From: CAZTVF01 sp964616985
GTDB lineage: Bacteria > Planctomycetota > Phycisphaerae > SM23-33
Assembly (NCBI GenBank): GCA_964616985.1
Contig: CAZTVF010000150.1
Location: 1-10,986, forward strand
Length of the DNA: 10,986 bases
Direction: 5' to 3'
Below, piece by piece: positions 6,939-10,986 of the stretch (the first letter of the stretch is position 1; each line of letters opens with the position of its first letter). The notes below the pieces were generated by a model. That model made no database searches. It was given only the letters and a program-made list of their open reading frames with translations, and had not been told where the DNA came from. Both the position numbers and the translations under genes were made by a program.

Positions 6939-8372
6939 TTATTCCCTCTTTCCCCGGGGCATGGGCACGTTCTGTGTGTTGATCATCCAGTCGAGCAGCA
7001 TCTTGCGGAAATCGTGGATGCGGTCAGCGTGCTCGGGCCGGGCGGCGAGGTTATCGAGCTCGTCTGCGTCATTGTCGAGGTTGAAAAGCTGATCGACGTC
7101 GAACTCCGGGGCGGTGCTGTATTTCCACGGGCCCTGCCGGATCATCTTGGTGTGGTCCATCTCGCAGTAGACTGGACGGTCCGGCCGCGCCTCGCCGCGC
7201 AGGTCGGGCACGAGCGAGGCACCGTGCAGGACAGGCATCGCCTTGCGCCCTACCCCGGCGAGGTCCAGGAGCGTGGGCACGAGATCGACGAGCGAGACAG
7301 GCGCCGCGATGGTGCGCGTCTGACCGCCGGGCAGGCGGATGATCAGCGGCACCTTGCTTGATGCCTCGTACATGAGCTCCTTGTGGAGCATCTGGTGGTC
7401 GAACATCATCTCGCCATGGTCGCTGGCATAGACCACGATGGTACTATCCAGCAGACCTCGCTTTTCGAGGACGGCGAGAATCTGGCCGATCCCGTCGTCA
7501 ATGAAGCTGATCGAGCCGTAGTACTGGGCCATGACCGCCCGCCAGGCGTCTTCCGGCATGCCGCCGGTATGTTTCCGCGCGTGCGCGCGCAGTTTCTCCG
7601 GCGCCCTCTCCAGCTTGTCGCCAAGGGGCGGCGGCATGGCAGCCGGATCGTACATGCGGCCGAACTTCCCCGGTGCATCCCATGGATCGTGTGGGCCTCC
7701 CCAGTTGACCCAGCAGAAGAAGGGCTGCTCGCCATCGGCCTGTTCCAGCCACTCGCAGGCCTTGCGCGTGATGAACCCGTCTTGGTGCTGTTCCGGTTCC
7801 AGTACGGATGGCGCGGCATAGCCGTGGGGTTTGGGCGTGATTTCCGGAAACTTCCAGCCAAAGCTGCGTTCGCGGTAGTCCCGCTGGAATACCTCAAGCT
7901 TACCTGTTGTGGCGAGCCACTTCAGATAGGCGTCGTAATCCGATTCCTTGTAGACGCAACTCCAGGCCTTGCCGTGAATGGGTATGAAATCATCGTAGCC
8001 AGCTGCGCGGCACCAGTCGTCGCATTCCGGACTACCGGCCTTCGCGGCCTGACACAGGTGCAGCTTGCCGAGCAACGCGGTGCGATAGCCGGCGTCGTGG
8101 AATGCATGGCTGATCATCGGCGTGTCGGGGTAGAGGTAGCCCTCGTTGTTGGTATTGTTGCCGGTGTTGTGCGGGAAGCGTCCGGTGGCCAGGCTGACAC
8201 GCGAGGGCATGCACAGCGGGGTCGTGCAGTAGCTGTTGGCGAAGCGCACGCCGGCGGCCGCCAACCGGTCCAGGTTTGGCGTTCGCACCACCGGATGCCC
8301 GGCACAGCCCATGGCGTCGGCGCGATGTTGATCGGAAAACAGGAAGAGAATGTTTGGGCGAGCATGTGTCAT
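6939..8372 (-). CDS. Type I formylglycine sulfatase (DQ/DH subtype, paralogue of 2486-3973)
   Basis: A 477-residue sulfatase. C54-M-P-S-R58 is the formylglycine motif. Metal-site residues are D14-Q15 (FSDQHRAD) and D318-H319 (ASDHGEMM). K103 and H105 (GKLHL), H228-D229 (GGPHDPWDAP) and K331 (MLHKELMYE) complete the site. The C-terminal subdomain has GPWKYS and a LFNLDNDADEL turn. The DQ/DH pattern and the Y-C-T-T-P-L-C lead-in resemble choline-sulfatase/iduronate-2-sulfatase-type and many PVC-phylum sugar sulfatases; I cannot fix the subfamily. No signal peptide is visible. The start overlaps the GDSL esterase stop as ATGA, and GGAG sits 8 bases upstream. Family certain, substrate unknown. 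Confidence 0.95.
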   Translation of the reverse strand: MTHARPNILFLFSDQHRADAMGCAGHPVVRTPNLDRLAAAGVRFANSYCTTPLCMPSRVSLATGRFPHNTGNNTNNEGYLYPDTPMISHAFHDAGYRTALLGKLHLCQAAKAGSPECDDWCRAAGYDDFIPIHGKAWSCVYKESDYDAYLKWLATTGKLEVFQRDYRERSFGWKFPEITPKPHGYAAPSVLEPEQHQDGFITRKACEWLEQADGEQPFFCWVNWGGPHDPWDAPGKFGRMYDPAAMPPPLGDKLERAPEKLRAHARKHTGGMPEDAWRAVMAQYYGSISFIDDGIGQILAVLEKRGLLDSTIVVYASDHGEMMFDHQMLHKELMYEASSKVPLIIRLPGGQTRTIAAPVSLVDLVPTLLDLAGVGRKAMPVLHGASLVPDLRGEARPDRPVYCEMDHTKMIRQGPWKYSTAPEFDVDQLFNLDNDADELDNLAARPEHADRIHDFRKMLLDWMINTQNVPMPRGKRE

Positions 8373-9562
8373 TTCCTAATCTCCACAACCTTCCGGATCC
8401 GCGGGGCGAGCTTAGTGGCGATCTCGGCATGGCCCTCATCCGTCGGATGGATGTTGTCCTTGGCCAGGCCCTCGAAACTGAGGAGCTGCGTGCCATCAAC
8501 GAAGTGGACATTCCTGTGTGGCGTCACCCGGCAGATCTCTTCCAACGCTTTGCGGAACTCCCGGGGACGGACGGCGGTCTTTTCTGCCTTGTCGGCGCCA
8601 TACGGGAGGATGCTGATGCAGACCACCGGAGCCTTGGGATGGGCCTTGGCGACGGCATCGATCAGGTAGGCGGCGCGTTTGCGGAATTCCTCAACTGTGT
8701 AGCCATTGCCGGCCATGTTCACCGAGATCTCGAACAGGAAGAGATCGCCGGGCTGTTTCGCCAGGTAGTCGGCCATTTCCTTCTCGCAGAAGGCGCTGCC
8801 GCCGCAGCCGAGGTTCCGGCGACTGTAGCCCAGCGCGGCGGCGGTGAGCGCGGTGAACGAGAGCTCGGGCTTGCTGGCAGCCGCCCCCATGCTGATGGAG
8901 GTGCCATAGCTGACCAACACCGGCGGCAATTCTTCCTGCTTGGGCGGGCGGATGTCGCCCTCGATCCCGGTCAGCGTGATTACGCCGCCACCTAGTAGGA
9001 CACGGTAAACCTGTTGCGGAAAACGTTTCGCCGGCTGCGGTCCCTCCACCACCTTCGCTGCCTCTGCGGGCAGTCTCAGCTTGGCCGGTTTCAGGTCGAT
9101 CTCGCAGGCCTTGTCCGGATACTGGGATGTCGAGGTCTTGCCGACCAAACTCGGGGGGATGTACGGCTCAACGCCATCCTTTTCGATGAGACTGGTGCTG
9201 CCGCACAGTTCATCGCCGCTATAGAATTGGATCAGCGCATTGCGATTCGACTTGAGGCGAATCACCACGTCCTCGAGCTTCGCGCCATCCTTGAGGACAA
9301 AGCGGATTTCGCTCGACCTCACATGGGTCATCTGATTCGCCCCTGCGTCGCTCAGGTGTCCGCGCACCTCGGCTGGCAGCCGGTACACGCTCACCCCCGT
9401 GCCGTCCGGCGTCAGTTCATAGCCGTCGAAGTTGTGGAGCTGTACCTTGCTCAAAAAGTCCGGGAGCTTCTCCGCTGCTTGGGCGGTAGACGCCAGAGCG
9501 AAGGCGCCGGCGTAGAACGGTGTATGGGGTTCCAGCACAGTTGGATCTCCCGTTTGGTTCAT
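8369..9562 (-). CDS. SGNH/GDSL-type acyl esterase (Lipase_GDSL_3-like)
   Basis: A 397-residue predicted carbohydrate esterase. An N-terminal beta-sandwich domain (about 35-210) precedes an SGNH hydrolase domain (about 214-395). The nucleophile is S222 in VSYGTSISMG. G254 in LGCGGSAF and N282 in EISVNMAG fit the oxyanion blocks, and D369 and H372 in DNIHPTDEGH complete the triad. The YGTSI-x2-G block and preceding sandwich domain match the GDSL_3/GxDLY type found with sulfatases and glycosidases. Removal of acetyl or similar groups from the sulfated glycan is inferred. Residues 17-31 (YAGAFALASTAQAAE) are mildly signal-like but lack a basic n-region, so export is doubtful. The ATG at 9562 overlaps the upstream stop (ATGA) but has no Shine-Dalgarno. 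GTG at 9538 (residue 9) has GGGAG 8 bases before it and may be used instead. Confidence 0.88.
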   Translation of the reverse strand: MNQTGDPTVLEPHTPFYAGAFALASTAQAAEKLPDFLSKVQLHNFDGYELTPDGTGVSVYRLPAEVRGHLSDAGANQMTHVRSSEIRFVLKDGAKLEDVVIRLKSNRNALIQFYSGDELCGSTSLIEKDGVEPYIPPSLVGKTSTSQYPDKACEIDLKPAKLRLPAEAAKVVEGPQPAKRFPQQVYRVLLGGGVITLTGIEGDIRPPKQEELPPVLVSYGTSISMGAAASKPELSFTALTAAALGYSRRNLGCGGSAFCEKEMADYLAKQPGDLFLFEISVNMAGNGYTVEEFRKRAAYLIDAVAKAHPKAPVVCISILPYGADKAEKTAVRPREFRKALEEICRVTPHRNVHFVDGTQLLSFEGLAKDNIHPTDEGHAEIATKLAPRIRKVVEIRK

Positions 9563-10536
9563 GGGTTTAGCGTCATCGCGGCTATTATCGATTCATGCCG
9601 GTCGGCGCGCCGTTTCACGGCACAGAAGAAGATCTCCGGCCCGTCCTCCGTGCAATACAGGAACGGTCGCTCCAGCCGGTGCACCTCCTCGCGTCGGCCA
9701 TCCGCATGGATGAGGGCCTTTTCCTGAAAGATCGGATGCTCCGCCACCGCCCAGTGCAGTCCGTCCTCCGATTCGAAGCGCACAATCGCCTTGTGTGACG
9801 GCGAATAGTGGGTGCCCTGGTCTTTGAGCAGGGCGTGATAGCGTTCGTCTTGACACCAGACGAAGGGGTCTTCGCCGGGGAAGGCGGCATCCGCGCTGGC
9901 GAAGATCGGTTCGGGGTGTTTCACGAAGGGCCCCTCGGGACGCTCGGCAAACGCGACACCGTGCAGCACCGGGCCATATTTCGGGGGCGGCAACCGGTCG
10001 CCAACCCCCTTGTAGAGAAGGATGTACCGACCGTCCGGTGCCTGCGCGCACACCGCGTTGTTCGTGCACGTGGCATCCCAAGAACCGGGCGTCACGTCGA
10101 GCAACGGCTTGTCGAACCGGGTCCATGGTCCCTCCGGCCGATCCGCAATAGCCACCCCCACGCGCTGGTTGTTCCGGTGGTCCCACCACCCGCCGTCGCT
10201 CTGGTTGCCGTTGTAGTACAGGTAATACCGGTCTCCGAACCGGCGGATACTCGGATTGTGGGTGACGTCGCCGTCCCAGTAACCGGGGCGTTTCGGCAGC
10301 ACCACCTCGGCGAACCGGTATGGCCCAAAGGGTGTCTCCGCCGTGGCCCGACATACCTCCGAATGCGTGACCCACGCCTCAAACCCCTTCGTCCACATTT
10401 CGCTCCCCAACCTCGCGTCGATCGGCCAGCGCGAAAAGAAGAGGTGGTGGCTGCCTTGCGCATCCGTGACCAGCGACGGGTCCCAGACGCAGTAGCCCTC
10501 CAACGCGAAAATGGTGCGTGTGATACTTGGTTTCAT
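9559..10536 (-). CDS. Five-bladed beta-propeller glycosidase, GH43/GH117-like superfamily
   Basis: A 325-residue single-domain protein with the repeating blade pattern of the GH43/62/32/68/117/130 superfamily. Blade starts include VWDPS (17-21) with HHLFFSRWP, YWDGDVTHNPSIRRFGDRYYLYYNGN (86-111, key residues D88, D90, H93, N94), GSWDATCTNNAV (151-162), DGRYILLYKG (168-177), FPGEDPFVW (219-227) with E222/D223, and RLERPFLY (287-294). Three acidic residues among D19, D90, D154 and E222 probably form the active site. Members hydrolyse terminal sugars (arabinose, xylose, galactose, anhydrogalactose and others), and this protein's specificity cannot be read from sequence. There is no signal peptide. 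It starts after GAGGAG at 6 bases and overlaps the GDSL esterase start by four bases. It follows the upstream sulfatase after 37 bases, the widest internal gap among the genes upstream of position 332. Confidence 0.85.
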   Translation of the reverse strand: MKPSITRTIFALEGYCVWDPSLVTDAQGSHHLFFSRWPIDARLGSEMWTKGFEAWVTHSEVCRATAETPFGPYRFAEVVLPKRPGYWDGDVTHNPSIRRFGDRYYLYYNGNQSDGGWWDHRNNQRVGVAIADRPEGPWTRFDKPLLDVTPGSWDATCTNNAVCAQAPDGRYILLYKGVGDRLPPPKYGPVLHGVAFAERPEGPFVKHPEPIFASADAAFPGEDPFVWCQDERYHALLKDQGTHYSPSHKAIVRFESEDGLHWAVAEHPIFQEKALIHADGRREEVHRLERPFLYCTEDGPEIFFCAVKRRADRHESIIAAMTLNP

Positions 10537-10550
10537 CGATCACTCCTCAT
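10533..10550 (-). other. Possible five-codon leader ORF overlapping the propeller glycosidase start
   Basis: In the 37-base gap, ATG at 10550 is preceded by GGAGGAG (10565-10559) at an 8-base spacing and encodes only M-R-S-D-R before a TGA that overlaps the glycosidase ATG as ATGA. Its own codons contain the glycosidase ribosome binding site (GAGGAG, 10548-10543). The layout would let ribosomes reinitiate at the glycosidase start. It may be chance, since only two purine-rich boxes and an ATG are needed. Confidence 0.3.
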
Positions 10551-10573
10551 AGTCCGCTCTCCTCCGGGTATTG

Positions 10574-10986
10574 TCAGAATCCTACCGGCTCCTTCAGCAC
10601 CGTATTCAGCGGGTCGCCGTTAGTCGAATCCTTAAGCGAATCAGAGACCCACTCCTCAAGGAGTGTCCGTGCTTGTGCCAGGACGTTCGGGAATCTCTCT
10701 GTCAAGTTTGTCTGTTCGTGCGGATCGGCACCGACATCGAAGAGCAATTCCCCGGGCATGCGGTAGTCGCCGGCGGAATACGTCCGGATGTAGAGGTAGT
10801 CGGCGCCGTCATCCCGGAAGCGCACCGCCCGCTGTTTCGACTGGGCCAGTTGCGAGACGATGAGATAGTCGCGTCCAACGGGTTCGCCGCGCAACGCGCC
10901 GGTCATGCTGCGGGCGTCCCAGGCGGCGGGAAGCTTCTGGCCGACCAGATCCGTGACGGTTGCCGCAAGGTCGATGTTGTATATCA
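10574..10986 (-). CDS. C-terminal end of a type I sulfatase, cut by the right edge
   Basis: The frame is open from the right edge (first full codon at 10984) to TGA at 10574, giving 136 residues. YNIDLAATVTDLVG followed by W-D-A-R-S matches the 'DLxPTxxxLxG...WDGxS' segment near the end of the sulfatase catalytic domain. YLYIRTYSAGDY, ELLFDVGADPHEQTNL and a terminal helix (LLEEWVSDSL) are the C-terminal four-stranded-sheet subdomain and its typical turn. The formylglycine motif and metal ligands lie outside the window, so activity cannot be judged. The length that remains is about the last quarter to third of a usual 450-500 residue enzyme. It is the most upstream gene visible in the operon, so the promoter must lie further right. 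Confidence 0.88.
   Translation of the reverse strand, partial: IYNIDLAATVTDLVGQKLPAAWDARSMTGALRGEPVGRDYLIVSQLAQSKQRAVRFRDDGADYLYIRTYSAGDYRMPGELLFDVGADPHEQTNLTERFPNVLAQARTLLEEWVSDSLKDSTNGDPLNTVLKEPVGF

Noticed and set aside
7567..7582. GCGCGTGCGCGCGC run as a regulatory palindrome
   Set aside because: It encodes ordinary Ala/Arg/His codons inside the sulfatase and reflects GC-rich codon use.
7383..8669. Plus-strand open frame of about 428 codons over a sulfatase and the esterase
   Set aside because: It crosses the boundary of two well-supported minus-strand genes and has no domain signature.

Overview
This window is one dense, strictly unidirectional (minus-strand) carbohydrate-degradation operon with both ends cut off. 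Read in the direction of transcription, from right to left, it holds: the C-terminal end of a sulfatase (10986-10574); a five-bladed beta-propeller glycosidase of the GH43/GH117-like superfamily (10536-9559); an SGNH/GDSL esterase (9562-8369); four complete type I (formylglycine) sulfatases in a row (8372-6939, 6935-5526, 5529-3970, 3973-2486); a 45-codon remnant that starts like a sulfatase (2477-2340); a large TIM-barrel glycoside hydrolase with a GATase-like middle domain, possibly an alpha-L-fucosidase relative (2335-332); and, after a 204-base gap, the first codons of another gene that runs off the left edge (127-1). No RNA genes, transposases, CRISPR arrays or regulators are visible.

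Genes are packed with ATGA or near-ATGA stop/start overlaps (3970, 5526, 8369, 9559) or gaps of 3 to 8 bases, and most starts have a clear Shine-Dalgarno sequence. This implies a single polycistronic message with translational coupling. The only larger gaps are the 37 bases upstream of the GH43/117-like gene and the 204 bases at the left.

The GC-rich sequence, the sulfatase-heavy cluster and the absence of SusC/SusD genes point to the PVC superphylum (Kiritimatiellota, Lentisphaerota, Verrucomicrobiota or Planctomycetota). This is inferred from gene content; no phylogenetic marker lies in the window.

Together the genes read as a pathway for stripping and cutting a sulfated, probably O-acylated glycan. 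At least five sulfatases of differing subtype would remove sulfate esters or N-sulfates at different positions, the GDSL enzyme would remove acyl groups, and the two glycosidases would cleave the bared sugars. The four complete sulfatases and both glycosidases begin directly at the catalytic fold without a signal peptide, so desulfation appears to happen in the cytoplasm on imported oligosaccharides. The glycan itself cannot be named from the sequence. Sulfated fucans or other algal or host glycans fit, and the possible fucosidase relationship of the large hydrolase is the main hint.
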